Positions 1 through 6,984 of a stretch of 54,256 nt of DNA are shown one piece after another. This DNA comes from Selenomonas ruminantium subsp. ruminantium ATCC 12561 (lineage in GTDB: Bacteria > Bacillota > Negativicutes > Selenomonadales > Selenomonadaceae), in NCBI RefSeq assembly GCF_000424065.1, contig NZ_AUJE01000030.1:1-54256 (forward strand), read 5' to 3'. A model generated the notes under the pieces. That model did not search any database. It was not told the DNA's origin and was given only the letters and a program-made list of their open reading frames with translations. Numbering within the stretch: the stretch's first letter is position 1; each line of letters opens with the position of its first letter. Made by a program: the position numbers and the translations under genes.

Positions 1-216
1 CGGGTGAACCTCCAGTAGAAGATGCACATGGTCTGGCATGATTTCCATTTCGATTACATCGACTTGGATTTCTTCACAGATTGACTTGACCAGCTCCTTT
101 AGTCTGGTGTCAACGCCATTGACCAACACTTTTCTGCGGTACTTGGGACAGAACACGATATGGTACTTACATGAATATACGATATTGTGGCTTGAATGAT
201 ATTTTATTTCTCCCAT
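1..216 (-). CDS. tnpA: IS200/IS605 TnpA transposase (Y1 HUH), N-terminal 72 residues
   Basis: The reading frame is open from an ATG at 216 to the window edge. The visible residues contain the family hallmarks: an N-terminal HNIVYSCKYHIVFCPKYRRK segment and the HUH metal-binding motif HVHLL after MPD, residues 61-67. The family enzyme is a single-strand transposase of about 130-150 residues that uses one catalytic tyrosine, which lies beyond the edge here. It reads away from the superoxide reductase gene's terminator. No frameshift is visible in the part present, so the copy may be active. Confidence 0.85.
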   Translation of the reverse strand, partial: MGEIKYHSSHNIVYSCKYHIVFCPKYRRKVLVNGVDTRLKELVKSICEEIQVDVIEMEIMPDHVHLLLEVHP

Positions 217-353
217 ATTTGTATCATACAACTTTAAGAAAGATAATACAACACAAGTTAAAAAGTAATTGTCCACCTTCAATTACTTACGTAAATACGG
301 TGGACACGCCTTATATCCCCATAACTAAAGTTAGGGGTTTTACGGCGTTTTGG
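1..353 (-). mobile_element. IS200/IS605-family insertion sequence, left end (partial)
   Basis: The element runs off the window edge. Its transposase starts at 216, and upstream of it is a typical IS200/IS605 left end: an imperfect hairpin at 317-337 (four C/G pairs, a bulged A, then TAACT/AGTTA) and a longer inverted repeat, GTCCACC at 271-277 with GGTGGAC at 299-305. Elements of this family have no terminal inverted repeats; subterminal hairpins are recognised by the Y1 transposase as single-stranded DNA. The outer boundary near 353 is my estimate, chosen because a TTAT tetranucleotide precedes it on the minus strand, the kind of target these elements use. The right end is outside the window. 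Confidence 0.75.
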
Positions 354-357
354 ATAA

Positions 358-388
358 AATCACCAGTATGTTCGACATACTGGCGATT
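358..388 (-). terminator. Terminator of the superoxide reductase gene
   Basis: An 8-base-pair perfect stem, CCAGTATG at 363-370 with CATACTGG at 376-383 around a 5-base loop, is followed on the minus strand by a T-rich run. It starts 18 bases past the stop of the desulfoferrodoxin gene. T runs on both sides suggest it works in both directions and also insulates that gene from the insertion sequence. Confidence 0.7.
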
Positions 389-405
389 TTTACACGATTT
401 TTATT

Positions 406-795
406 TTATTTCATATCCGCTTTCCACAGGCCATGCAGGTTACAATATTCAAAGACCGCTACGGGTTCATCCCCCTCGGCAATCTTAAACACTGCTTCCG
501 GCTTATCCTCAGGCGTCAAATGACGCATCATCCCGCCCTGCTTCGTCTGCACATGAATCCACTCAATGAGATGCTCCGCAGTCATGGGATGAGCCACCGA
601 ACCTACCGTAACCTTCAACACACCTGCCTGCCGGTCAAAGTCAATCACCGGTACATGCTTTTCCTGTGCTGCATCCGTAGTATTGGCTACCAGCTCATTC
701 ATCGGCTGCCCACAGCACATCATCTCTCCTTTGCCATCATGAATCAGGCCCGTAAGGTTACCACAAACACTACAACGATAAAATCTGCTTGCCAT
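406..795 (-). CDS. dfx: Desulfoferrodoxin (superoxide reductase)
   Basis: 129 residues. The N-terminal desulforedoxin-like domain has the rubredoxin-type iron ligands in CSVCGN and CCGQP. The C-terminal domain has the superoxide reductase iron ligands: H in EKHVP, two histidines in HPMTAEHLIEWIH, and Cys and His in CNLHG. The enzyme reduces superoxide to hydrogen peroxide in the cytoplasm without making oxygen, a typical protection of strict anaerobes. I start at the ATG at 795, with GGAGGAAAAGTT just before it, rather than at the earlier in-frame ATG at 822, which has no ribosome site. It is a single gene with its own terminator. Confidence 0.93.
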   Translation of the reverse strand: MASRFYRCSVCGNLTGLIHDGKGEMMCCGQPMNELVANTTDAAQEKHVPVIDFDRQAGVLKVTVGSVAHPMTAEHLIEWIHVQTKQGGMMRHLTPEDKPEAVFKIAEGDEPVAVFEYCNLHGLWKADMK

Positions 796-954
796 AACTT
801 TTCCTCCATTTTCATAATACACAAAACTATTTCGACACCCTCATTGTACAAAACGATAATGAAAAAAACAAGGAATCCATTTTTATTAATATTCCCCTAT
901 GCGGTTACTTCCCGGCATGATATGATAGAAAAAAATAGTTTAGGCGGTGATTTC

Positions 955-1467
955 ATGTCCATAATCAATAACCATTGTGAGGGATTTTCTCCCAGCATTG
1001 ATGAAAACTGTACCCATCTGATTCTCGGCTCCATGCCCAGCGTCGCTTCGCTCGGCGCCCAGGAGTATTACGCCCATCCACAAAACCGCTTTTGGCCCCT
1101 TATGGCCCGCATTTTAGAGCAAAACGACGCACCAACGGTCTATGCAGAACGCTTGAACATGCTGCTGCGCCATCATATTGCCCTTTGGGATTCCATCGCC
1201 ACCTGTGAACGCAAAGGAAGCCTTGATGCCGATATCCACAACGAACGAGGCAATGATTTTTCTGCCTTGCTGAAACAATTCCCCCATATCCATACCATTT
1301 GTTTTAATGGCGGAAAATCGTTCCAATGCTTCAAAAAATACAATCAAGCCCTCCTAATCCGTCGTGATATCCATTTTTATAAACTGCCTTCCACCAGTCC
1401 CGCCAATGCCCGCTGGACAATCGAGCGTTTGGAAGATGAATGGAAAATCCCTTTTACACCGCAATAG
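955..1467 (+). CDS. DNA-deoxyinosine glycosylase (UDG family 6, HDG)
   Basis: 170 residues from the ATG at 955, preceded by GGCGGTGATTTC. Motif 1 reads LGSMPSVASLGAQEYYAHPQ followed by NRFW, which is diagnostic for hypoxanthine-DNA glycosylases, and the FNGGKS and LPSTSPANAR segments form the later active-site loops. The family removes deaminated bases (hypoxanthine from adenine, and uracil or xanthine in some members) to start base excision repair. The frame stays open far upstream of 955, but that part is antisense to the superoxide reductase gene and looks like no protein. It is transcribed alone, divergently from that gene. Confidence 0.85.
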   Translation: MSIINNHCEGFSPSIDENCTHLILGSMPSVASLGAQEYYAHPQNRFWPLMARILEQNDAPTVYAERLNMLLRHHIALWDSIATCERKGSLDADIHNERGNDFSALLKQFPHIHTICFNGGKSFQCFKKYNQALLIRRDIHFYKLPSTSPANARWTIERLEDEWKIPFTPQ

Positions 1468-1528
1468 CAAGGATAATTCCGGTTATCGTTGAATTATACA
1501 GATAAAAATTGCCGATAGGAGAATTATT

Positions 1529-2101
1529 ATGCGCAAGACATGGATACCTTTATTACTCGCTGCTTGCCTGTTCAGCCCGACAACCACTTATGCCGGTTTT
1601 GGCACAGGCATTGGCATCAGCTTTCCAGCTTCAGGCTCAAGCACAGTAAGCAGTGGCAATACCTATGCCGCCCTGCAGTATGAAGCGCTGACCGAAGAAC
1701 TTTCTCTATCCGAAAAAAGCGGCCGCCTGCTGTTGGAACTCAAAGTCAGCAACAACGGCGACACGCCTTATACGGCCAGCCATCGCACGGGCCAAATCTA
1801 CGATTTTATCATCACCGACAAAAACGGCAAAAAAATATGGCAATGGTCGGATGGCATGGCCTTTACTCAGGCACTAAGCACCACCACCATTGCCCCGCAC
1901 AGCTTTGAAGTCTACACGGCCGAACTCGACAGCAAGGCATACCGCAAAATCAAGGAAAACGCCGTACTGGCTACCGCCTATATCCTTGATACTCCCTGCC
2001 GGCTGTCGGCAAAACTGCCCACCCGCACCGCCTCCAAAAGCACACCGGTAATGATTCATGGCGGTGTGATATTCGGCAACGGCCGCTGGGTTGATGACTA
2101 A
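1529..2101 (+). CDS. Secreted BsuPI-domain protein (proteinase-inhibitor-like)
   Basis: 190 residues. Residues 1-22 form a signal peptide (RK, hydrophobic core LLLAACLF, cleavage near TYA/GF). The mature part resembles the BsuPI intracellular proteinase inhibitor fold: a beta-rich stretch with LLLELKVSNNGDTPYTA, GQIYDFIITDKNGKKIWQWS and a late EVYTAELD strand. In the family the domain was named for an inhibitor of subtilisin-like proteases, but many exported homologues have no known role. GATAGGAGAATTATT precedes the ATG. Its stop overlaps the stop of the convergent lipoprotein gene by four bases. Confidence 0.7.
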   Translation: MRKTWIPLLLAACLFSPTTTYAGFGTGIGISFPASGSSTVSSGNTYAALQYEALTEELSLSEKSGRLLLELKVSNNGDTPYTASHRTGQIYDFIITDKNGKKIWQWSDGMAFTQALSTTTIAPHSFEVYTAELDSKAYRKIKENAVLATAYILDTPCRLSAKLPTRTASKSTPVMIHGGVIFGNGRWVDD

Positions 2102-3087
2102 TCTTCCAACGCCAAAACGCCATAAGCCGAACAGCCGCCACAAAGCAGCACCCGGTCACCATCTAATGGATAAATATGTAAAGCACGAAAACCGTTTAAC
2201 GGTTCATTGAAAATTTTCTTGCCATTTACCCGGTCGAAAATCAGCAAATCGCCCTCTCGTCCCACCTGCAAAACATAATGTTTAGTTACAGCCCAATCCG
2301 CCGCTTTACCCAGCTTTCCCAAATAACATGTACGCAGTTCACCTTTTCGGTTAAACAGGCAAAGCATTTGAGGATGATTATCACCTAATGACAAACTGAC
2401 AAAAAGATCATCACCCTCCAAATGAATCGGACGCAAAAGAGCCGTAGGCTCCTCTAAGCTTTTTCTAGCCTCAGATAGTATGACCTGTGTTTCACCAATA
2501 GAGGTTCCTTCCAGCTTAGCCAGACAAATCGTGTCCGGCGCTTGCACCATAAGCAGTTCGCCATTAGGCGTTCCCACCATGCGATTGTATTTCACATTCC
2601 AGGGAACACTTCCCCTATATGATTTTTTCCCATCATATAAGCCTAACATACCGTCCTTGCGTTCAAAGAGAACATACTCCTTACAAACCGTCAGATTATC
2701 ACTGCGGCCTTTACTTTCTCCTATCTCCCTGCGTCTCAGGTACTTGTCACTCTGCTCAGGCTTACTGTATTGATAAATTCCCACATAATTGCCGTCATAG
2801 CCGCCAATGCCCGAGGGAGGACGATATTCCTCTCCCGGCTGATAAATCGCTCCATGGGCAAAGACAGCGAGCCCTCCCGTACCAACAAAATCACGGTTAG
2901 GCGGCGGGTCCGGCAATTTAAAAATCCGCCCCTGATGCCCGCCAAAGGAAAAGGTCATTGCCGGCTGTCCCATATCCTCCAGCAAAGAAACCGGCTTATC
3001 CGCCTCAACCGCCATTTCCGCACAGCCTCCTGCCAATAGCAAAACAGATAATACGCCCAGCAACACACTACAGAGAAAATTTTTCAT
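2098..3087 (-). CDS. Lipoprotein, predicted beta-propeller-like, function unknown
   Basis: About 329 residues. The N-terminus is a lipoprotein signal with hydrophobic stretch VLLGVLSVLLLAGGC, the Cys of LAGGC being the lipidation site, so the protein should be anchored to the cell envelope. The rest has short repeated strand-rich segments that end in dipeptides such as LYDG, LFNRKG and IFDRVNGK, the pattern of PQQ- or WD-like propellers with about five or six blades. I start at the second ATG (3087), which has AAGGGGG six bases upstream; the first ATG at 3093 is too close to it. I do not recognise a specific family. It ends convergently with the BsuPI gene. Confidence 0.65.
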   Translation of the reverse strand: MKNFLCSVLLGVLSVLLLAGGCAEMAVEADKPVSLLEDMGQPAMTFSFGGHQGRIFKLPDPPPNRDFVGTGGLAVFAHGAIYQPGEEYRPPSGIGGYDGNYVGIYQYSKPEQSDKYLRRREIGESKGRSDNLTVCKEYVLFERKDGMLGLYDGKKSYRGSVPWNVKYNRMVGTPNGELLMVQAPDTICLAKLEGTSIGETQVILSEARKSLEEPTALLRPIHLEGDDLFVSLSLGDNHPQMLCLFNRKGELRTCYLGKLGKAADWAVTKHYVLQVGREGDLLIFDRVNGKKIFNEPLNGFRALHIYPLDGDRVLLCGGCSAYGVLALED

Positions 3088-3177
3088 CCCCATCCCCCTT
3101 TTCCGTTTGCCAGATTTTTCATTTACAATTCTTATTCGCTAAAAAATAACATTTTCCTTCACTTTTTGCGCCAAAAA

Positions 3178-3201
3178 AGCCCTGACCTTTCGGTCAGGGC
3201 T
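3178..3201 (-). terminator. Strong intrinsic terminator, probably the original rplQ operon terminator
   Basis: A 10-base-pair GC-rich stem, AGCCCTGACC at 3178-3187 and GGTCAGGGCT at 3192-3201 around a TTTC loop, is followed on the minus strand by six T. It now follows the truncated antirepressor reading frame. The left attachment-like core lies 20 bases upstream. If the prophage is removed in thought, this terminator comes about 20 bases after the rplQ stop codon. Confidence 0.85.
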
Positions 3202-3382
3202 CTGCTTGCTGTAATATGAAATTACACGAGCTCATTTTTGAGCAAAAGTCCACACCTTCCACAAAACCGTACTCAACCATGCGCGGGAACCAATCTTTAT
3301 ACGCAGTTCCTACTTGCAAGAACTCATGCAAGCTCCGGCCATCCACCTTGTTTTCGTTGTTGATTTTGATAAGCTCGTTCAT
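3194..3382 (-). pseudogene. Truncated phage antirepressor (AntA/AntB N-terminal domain)
   Basis: The first 50 residues match the AntA/AntB antirepressor domain: an ELIKI start, GRSLHEFLQVGTAYKDWF and YGFVEGVDFCSKM. The family similarity stops there, and the frame runs through the attachment core into the terminator stem and ends at 62 residues, so the rest of the gene is gone. In intact phages this protein counters the repressor. It follows cro by 29 bases and shares its orientation, as an early lytic gene would. Product probably non-functional; a truncated DNA-binding peptide cannot be excluded. Confidence 0.7.
3221..3233 (-). repeat. Left attachment-like core of the prophage remnant
   Basis: On the minus strand it reads GAGCTCGTGTAAT. 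The right copy at 7058-7070 reads GAGCTCGTATAAT, and its bases are the rplQ codons for E-L-V-stop. Reading the left copy as the end of rplQ gives the same E-L-V-stop, followed 20 bases later by a strong terminator. The position fits an attL/attR pair made by site-specific insertion. Confidence 0.6.
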
Positions 3383-3411
3383 GCTTATACCTCCTTGTTA
3401 CTTAACTCCGT

Positions 3412-3609
3412 TTAGTTGTTAAAAACATCAGCAAAAAGCTCCTCCATAGGAATACCGCTATCCACTTCCAGCTTCTTCATTAAATATGGTCTAGGCGTTT
3501 TAGTGCCCAGTTCCCAACAGTTCCATGCCTGTTGAGTTACGCCATAAGTAATGGCAATATCTGCCTGCGAGCGTTTGCCGCGATATTCAATAAGCTTCTC
3601 TCTTTTCAT
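3412..3609 (-). CDS. Cro-like XRE-family regulator of the prophage
   Basis: 65 residues. A helix-turn-helix is visible at about residues 14-35: SQADIAITYGVTQQAWNCWE. Small size, position opposite the longer repressor gene, and the antirepressor fragment right behind it are the classic layout of a Cro protein that switches a temperate phage to lytic growth. I use the ATG at 3609, preceded by an AGGGGGGTGA ribosome site, rather than the TTG one codon upstream. The shared regulatory region with cI holds three operator-like palindromes. Confidence 0.75.
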   Translation of the reverse strand: MKREKLIEYRGKRSQADIAITYGVTQQAWNCWELGTKTPRPYLMKKLEVDSGIPMEELFADVFNN

Positions 3610-3624
3610 CAAGTCACCCCCCTA

Positions 3625-3718
3625 ACAATCTTTGGTAGTTATAGATTGTCACAACCGAAGGTTGTTGTCAACGTTTTTAACTACTTTTTTTCGTTATACA
3701 ATCACAACCTTGTGTTGT
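3625..3718. promoter_or_regulatory. cro/cI operator region with three palindromic operator-like sites
   Basis: Three 15-base sites share the pattern ACAAyC-N3-GGTwGT: ACAATCTTTGGTAGT at 3625-3639, the perfect palindrome ACAACCGAAGGTTGT at 3651-3665 and ACAACCTTGTGTTGT at 3704-3718. Centre spacings are 26 and 53 bases, close to whole helical turns. A TTGACA hexamer at 3666-3671 points towards cro, and TATACAAT at 3695-3702 points towards cI. The sites touch or flank these elements, as expected for mutual repression. Exact start points are not certain. Confidence 0.65.
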
Positions 3719-3743
3719 ATCATTATTCATAGGAGGTGATTGA

Positions 3744-4121
3744 ATGTCATTGTCGCAAAAGCTAAAAGACCTACGAGCCAAAAAAGGGCTTTCACAAGCG
3801 GCTCTTGCTGACATATTAGGTCTTTCTCAACAGGCCATAGGTAAATGGGAGCGTGATAAATCGACTCCTGATTACGAAACCCTGGTAAAAATCTCAAGCT
3901 ATTTTCAAGTTCCTGTTGATGACTTATTGGAAACTAAGTTCACAAGCGGGCTTCTTGGCAAATCGGAAAACTTCGTTCCGCTCGAAGATGGCGATGCCGT
4001 CCTGCAACAATCACCTAAATGCCGTGTCCTGGTTCACACCACAAAAGGGCTGCCAGACGAGGCAATGGATGACTTAATAGCAATAGCCGAAGTATATAAG
4101 AAGAAGTATGGCATTGAGTAA
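3744..4121 (+). CDS. CI-like prophage repressor (XRE family)
   Basis: 125 residues. The N-terminal XRE domain spans about residues 4-62, with the helix-turn-helix in LSQAALADILGLSQQAIGKW. The C-terminal part (EDGDAVLQQSPKCRVLV, then a helical tail EAMDDLIAIAEVYKKKYGIE) has no Ser-Lys peptidase dyad, so it is not a LexA-like self-cleaving repressor; inactivation by the antirepressor is likelier. A perfect AGGAGGTGA site precedes the ATG. It is divergent from cro and starts a plus-strand run of cargo genes, the genes expected to be expressed in the lysogenic state. Confidence 0.8.
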   Translation: MSLSQKLKDLRAKKGLSQAALADILGLSQQAIGKWERDKSTPDYETLVKISSYFQVPVDDLLETKFTSGLLGKSENFVPLEDGDAVLQQSPKCRVLVHTTKGLPDEAMDDLIAIAEVYKKKYGIE

Positions 4122-4133
4122 GGGAGGAATTCT

Positions 4134-4301
4134 ATGGATTCGGAACCTATAATATGTTATGACAAATTAGTTGACAAAGAAGATTACCTACTTATTGAAG
4201 GGTCAAAGCGGACGGTGGTTGTTATCAATAGTAGGTTACCTTTGGTAGAGCAAAATAGAATTTTATCTAAAATATTCAGAAGATTATTAAAGTTTTCTTA
4301 A
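4134..4301 (+). CDS. Small protein of unknown function downstream of cI
   Basis: 55 residues, ATG at 4134 with a strong GGGAGGA site, 12 bases after the cI stop, so co-transcribed with it. The sequence is acidic at the N-terminus (DKLVDKEDYLLIEG) and very basic at the C-terminus (RILSKIFRRLLKF). I recognise no family. Good ribosome site and operon position argue that it is real; a role as a repressor partner or immunity peptide is only a guess. Confidence 0.5.
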   Translation: MDSEPIICYDKLVDKEDYLLIEGSKRTVVVINSRLPLVEQNRILSKIFRRLLKFS

Positions 4302-4354
4302 ATTTTTATTAGTTTGCAATTAAAACTTTATGAGAATATGGGAGGAAACCACGG

Positions 4355-5680
4355 ATGGTTAAGAGACGAATATATATCTCTCTACTATCATTCTGTCTAT
4401 GCCTAATCTTATCTACTCCTGTTTGTTGTGCGGAGAAAGTTTATACATTTGTTGGCATAATTGTTGAAGATGGTATACCTTATTTCTTTTGCACTCCACT
4501 ACAATGTGCCCACCTTGTAATACTAGAATTAGAAGACATGCCTTATGCGGAAATATATATTGAAAATGATTCAGATGTAGAATCTCTATGCTATATTGAT
4601 GAAATTCCTTCGGAAGAATATATAAATCAACTACTTATATATGGCAATATTTCCTATAGGAATACTCACATTTCTGGCACAAACAATATTACATCAGGTA
4701 ATACTGTAATACCAGGGCATGGCAACATTAGCATAGGCAATGAATATATTGGAGGTGATAACAACGTTTCATCTGACAACACCATAATTCAAGGAGATAA
4801 TAATCTCTATATTGGCAATAAACACATAGCAGGTTCCAATAATGAGGCAACTGGCAATACTTATTATGGAAAAAGTAATCAGGTAAAAATTGGCGAAACT
4901 ACCGAAGGACAAGATAACAAAGTCTCGCACAATAAGGTATATGAGGGAAGCCAACAGGCATCAAGACGCCCCCAATCATCAGATAATAGCGGGGGGTTGT
5001 TTATTTTTTGTGTTTTAGTAATACCAGCATTATTGAAATTAGTTTCTTATATAATAAGAAACTTTGTAGAACCTACGAAAAAGACGACAATACCCCCAAA
5101 AATCACTGTTTCACCGATGCCAGAATCACCAACAAAACCTTTTCCAAAAGCTCCACTCAATCCAACACCAATGCCAGCACCACCGCCAACAATACATCAT
5201 CGTGTACACAAAGAAAAATATAATCCACCAAAAGCCGCACATGGTTTTGCCTTAATAGACAATGAAACAATACCTGATGTTTCTGTAGAAGTTTCCCCTA
5301 AACATAATAGGGTTTGGATAAATGTTTCATTTAGTTCCTATTCCAAAAATTACAGTTACTTATTAGGTAATATTCCTGATTTACACATACATGATTTTGT
5401 ATGTGTTAAAGCGCATGACAAATATGATGGATATAAACTTAAAACAAAAATCGTTAGAGTTGAATACATTAGTTATCCGGGCGAATATTCAGCGTGGGCA
5501 AGGTCACCTATTTTAGGTAAAGCAGATTCTCGCATTGTAACGCTTCCGAATAGTAATACGTTTCATTATGCTTGGTGTCACGAAATAAGAGATGCAAAAG
5601 AAATAATAGTATATAAAAATGAAACCGACGCTATTAAAGATGGGCTTAAACCATGCAAGCATTGTCGCCAAAAATGGTAA
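4355..5680 (+). CDS. Exported or membrane-anchored 13-residue-repeat protein with Cys/His C-terminal domain
   Basis: 441 residues, GGGAGGAAACC before the ATG. In order: a signal peptide (residues 1-26, ending TPVCCA); a small domain (27-95); eight tandem 13-residue repeats (96-199) of the form x-N/G-N-hydrophobic-x-x-G-N-x-x-I-x-G, as in TNNITSGNTVIPG and HGNISIGNEYIGG; a transmembrane helix (about 213-235); a proline-rich linker (239-285); and a C-terminal domain. That last domain ends with H404, C408, C434 and C437 in the pattern FHYAWC...GLKPCKHC, typical of a small zinc-binding tail found on nucleases and surface proteins. I do not recognise the whole protein. It is AT-rich and lies in the lysogenic run after cI, so it may be a prophage-encoded surface or exclusion factor (inference). 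Confidence 0.6.
   Translation: MVKRRIYISLLSFCLCLILSTPVCCAEKVYTFVGIIVEDGIPYFFCTPLQCAHLVILELEDMPYAEIYIENDSDVESLCYIDEIPSEEYINQLLIYGNISYRNTHISGTNNITSGNTVIPGHGNISIGNEYIGGDNNVSSDNTIIQGDNNLYIGNKHIAGSNNEATGNTYYGKSNQVKIGETTEGQDNKVSHNKVYEGSQQASRRPQSSDNSGGLFIFCVLVIPALLKLVSYIIRNFVEPTKKTTIPPKITVSPMPESPTKPFPKAPLNPTPMPAPPPTIHHRVHKEKYNPPKAAHGFALIDNETIPDVSVEVSPKHNRVWINVSFSSYSKNYSYLLGNIPDLHIHDFVCVKAHDKYDGYKLKTKIVRVEYISYPGEYSAWARSPILGKADSRIVTLPNSNTFHYAWCHEIRDAKEIIVYKNETDAIKDGLKPCKHCRQKW
4640..4951 (+). repeat. Eight tandem 39-base coding repeats
   Basis: These encode the eight 13-residue units at residues 96-199 of the cargo protein. The protein pattern is kept (paired Asn, Gly-Asn, Ile and final Gly), while the DNA copies have diverged, so the array is old and selected at protein level. 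The regular turn spacing suggests a beta-solenoid or a YadA-head-like stalk. Confidence 0.7.
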
Positions 5681-5700
5681 TTATAAAGGAGGGATTGGGG

Positions 5701-5886
5701 ATGGCAAACTTCTTTGAACGATATGTTATTCTTTGGATAGGTTGTATAGTAGGGCTAGGCTGGGATTTTACTTTCTTTACTGATGATAAAGGCTTTAATA
5801 TGACCATTCTGTCGGTAATTCTTGTTGCTATTGCTGGTGCAATTGAGTATTTAGAATATAGGTATGGCAACAACGACAAACCATAA
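5701..5886 (+). CDS. Small two-helix membrane protein
   Basis: 61 residues with an ATG at 5701 behind AAAGGAGGG; the upstream in-frame ATG lies inside the previous gene. Two hydrophobic helices, about residues 7-22 (YVILWIGCIVGLGW) and 35-49 (ILSVILVAIAGAIEYL), are joined by a short acidic loop, and the tail is charged. It lies 20 bases after the repeat protein gene and ends just before a hairpin terminator, so it closes the cI-led operon. No family recognised. Holin-like size, but position in the lysogenic run argues against lysis. Confidence 0.55.
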   Translation: MANFFERYVILWIGCIVGLGWDFTFFTDDKGFNMTILSVILVAIAGAIEYLEYRYGNNDKP

Positions 5887-5893
5887 GCACAGC

Positions 5894-5926
5894 AAAAAGC
5901 CGCCTCAACTTAATGAGACGGCTTTT
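5894..5926 (+). terminator. Terminator of the cI-led cargo operon
   Basis: Inverted repeat AAAAGCCG-C-CTCA with TGAGA-CGGCTTTT (one mismatch) starts 8 bases after the stop at 5886 and ends in a short T run. It would stop the plus-strand operon before the convergent membrane protein gene. Confidence 0.65.
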
Positions 5927-6009
5927 AGAAACTCCTTCCGCAAGTGCGGATGAGCTGATATATAGTAAGGAAAGGAACGACGATGAAAGGCAGGTGAATA
6001 CTACACCTC

Positions 6010-6402
6010 CTAAATGGATATATCATCTTTACGAATAAAAATGCCAAAAAACTGTAACATATCCTGAAACACTACAAGCACTATAGTCATAAAAAACAGC
6101 ATATTTAAACTAACTACTTTGCCTGTTTCTTTTTTCTTTTCCCTATATGCGGGAATGAACTCCAAAAAAAACTCTAATAAAACAGCTACGCAAAACCAAA
6201 TAAAGGCATAACCATAATCCGTAGCAGCTAAGAAATATGCAAAGGGACTATACTGTAATACTTTTCTTAACAGCTTTTTCACGCTAAATCCTTTAATAGA
6301 ACATAGCAAAGCGCCGACAATAGAAACGATAATCATCAATTCCACATTGCTGATATTGAACAATGACAATATAGCAGACAGAAGTATTAGTCCTATGAAC
6401 AT
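6010..6402 (-). CDS. Integral membrane protein of unknown function
   Basis: 130 residues from an ATG at 6402, which has a perfect GGAGGTGA site; longer starts upstream have none. About four hydrophobic segments: FIGLILLSAILSLF, LMIIVSIVGALLCSI, the FAYFLAATDYGYAFIWFCVAVLLEFF block, and NMLFFMTIVLVVF, separated by a basic loop (KKLLRKVL) and a charged stretch YREKKKETGK. No conserved motif tells me the family. It is convergent with the cI operon and divergent from the integrase fragment, so it is probably an independent cargo gene of the prophage. Confidence 0.55.
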   Translation of the reverse strand: MFIGLILLSAILSLFNISNVELMIIVSIVGALLCSIKGFSVKKLLRKVLQYSPFAYFLAATDYGYAFIWFCVAVLLEFFLEFIPAYREKKKETGKVVSLNMLFFMTIVLVVFQDMLQFFGIFIRKDDISI

Positions 6403-6420
6403 AGTTCTCACCTCCATATA

Positions 6421-6580
6421 TGGACAGTGCCCTGCCGATTCCGCGCGACAGGGCAAGTTTGTGGAGCAGTTGGCCGCTGTCACGCCCCCACCATTGATTG
6501 AACAGCCCTCGTTTAGAGTGTTCGCGGCCTAGTAAGGTAGCCGCATAAGCCGACACGCCTGAGCGCGTCAATAAACTCAC
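6421..6580. other. GC-rich, hairpin-prone patch of unclear nature
   Basis: Between the membrane protein gene and the integrase fragment the base composition changes sharply to GC-rich. The minus strand contains several short stems: GCCCTG with CAGGGC around a 14-base loop, and GCGGC-TA with TA-GGCCGC. Open frames exist here on both strands, but none has a ribosome site or a family I recognise. It could be an RNA leader of the membrane protein gene, a remnant of another insertion, or the scar of the integrase deletion. Confidence 0.3.
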
Positions 6581-6606
6581 TGTCTATAAGCAAAAGCTTC
6601 AAACGA

Positions 6607-6984
6607 TTGCACAAGAAAGATATATTAACATCCGGAAAAACAGCATCCAGTAGGCGCATCGTCATCATGCCGCAGTTTATAGCCGATATGCTAAAAGACT
6701 TTCGGCGCATGAACCTCTATAGCAGTGATAGAATATTTGATTTTTCCTCCGCAACACTGAATAACAAACTAGCTAGGTGCGCAGAGACAGCCGGAGTAAA
6801 AAGAATACGCATACACGACTTGCGACACTCTCACGCATCCATGCTTATCAAGGCCGGTTTTCAACCTATAGATGTTGCTGACCGGCTAGGGCACTCCAAC
6901 GCAAATATCACATTGAAAGTGTACAGCCACTTCTATGATACAAAAAGATATGAGCTCGCCAACAAACTTAATGATCTGCATTAG
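6607..6984 (+). pseudogene. int: Tyrosine-recombinase integrase, C-terminal catalytic fragment
   Basis: The residues include TSGKTASSRRIVIMP, box II HDLRHSHASML (His and Arg), LGHSNANIT and the tyrosine in KVYSHFY, so three of the four core signatures are present. The DNA-binding N-terminus and the first catalytic arginine are missing. Integrase-like codons can be followed upstream to about 6571, but an in-frame TAG at 6538 and unrelated DNA replace the rest. A TTG at 6607 is the first possible start and has no good ribosome site. The fragment lies next to the right attachment site, where the integrase of such an element belongs. The element can probably not excise by itself. Confidence 0.8.

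Noticed and set aside
6293-6580. A 95-codon minus-strand frame overlapping the prophage membrane protein gene
   Set aside because: Its second half is out of frame with a gene that has a perfect ribosome site, and its own GTG start has none. I keep the region only as an unexplained GC-rich patch.
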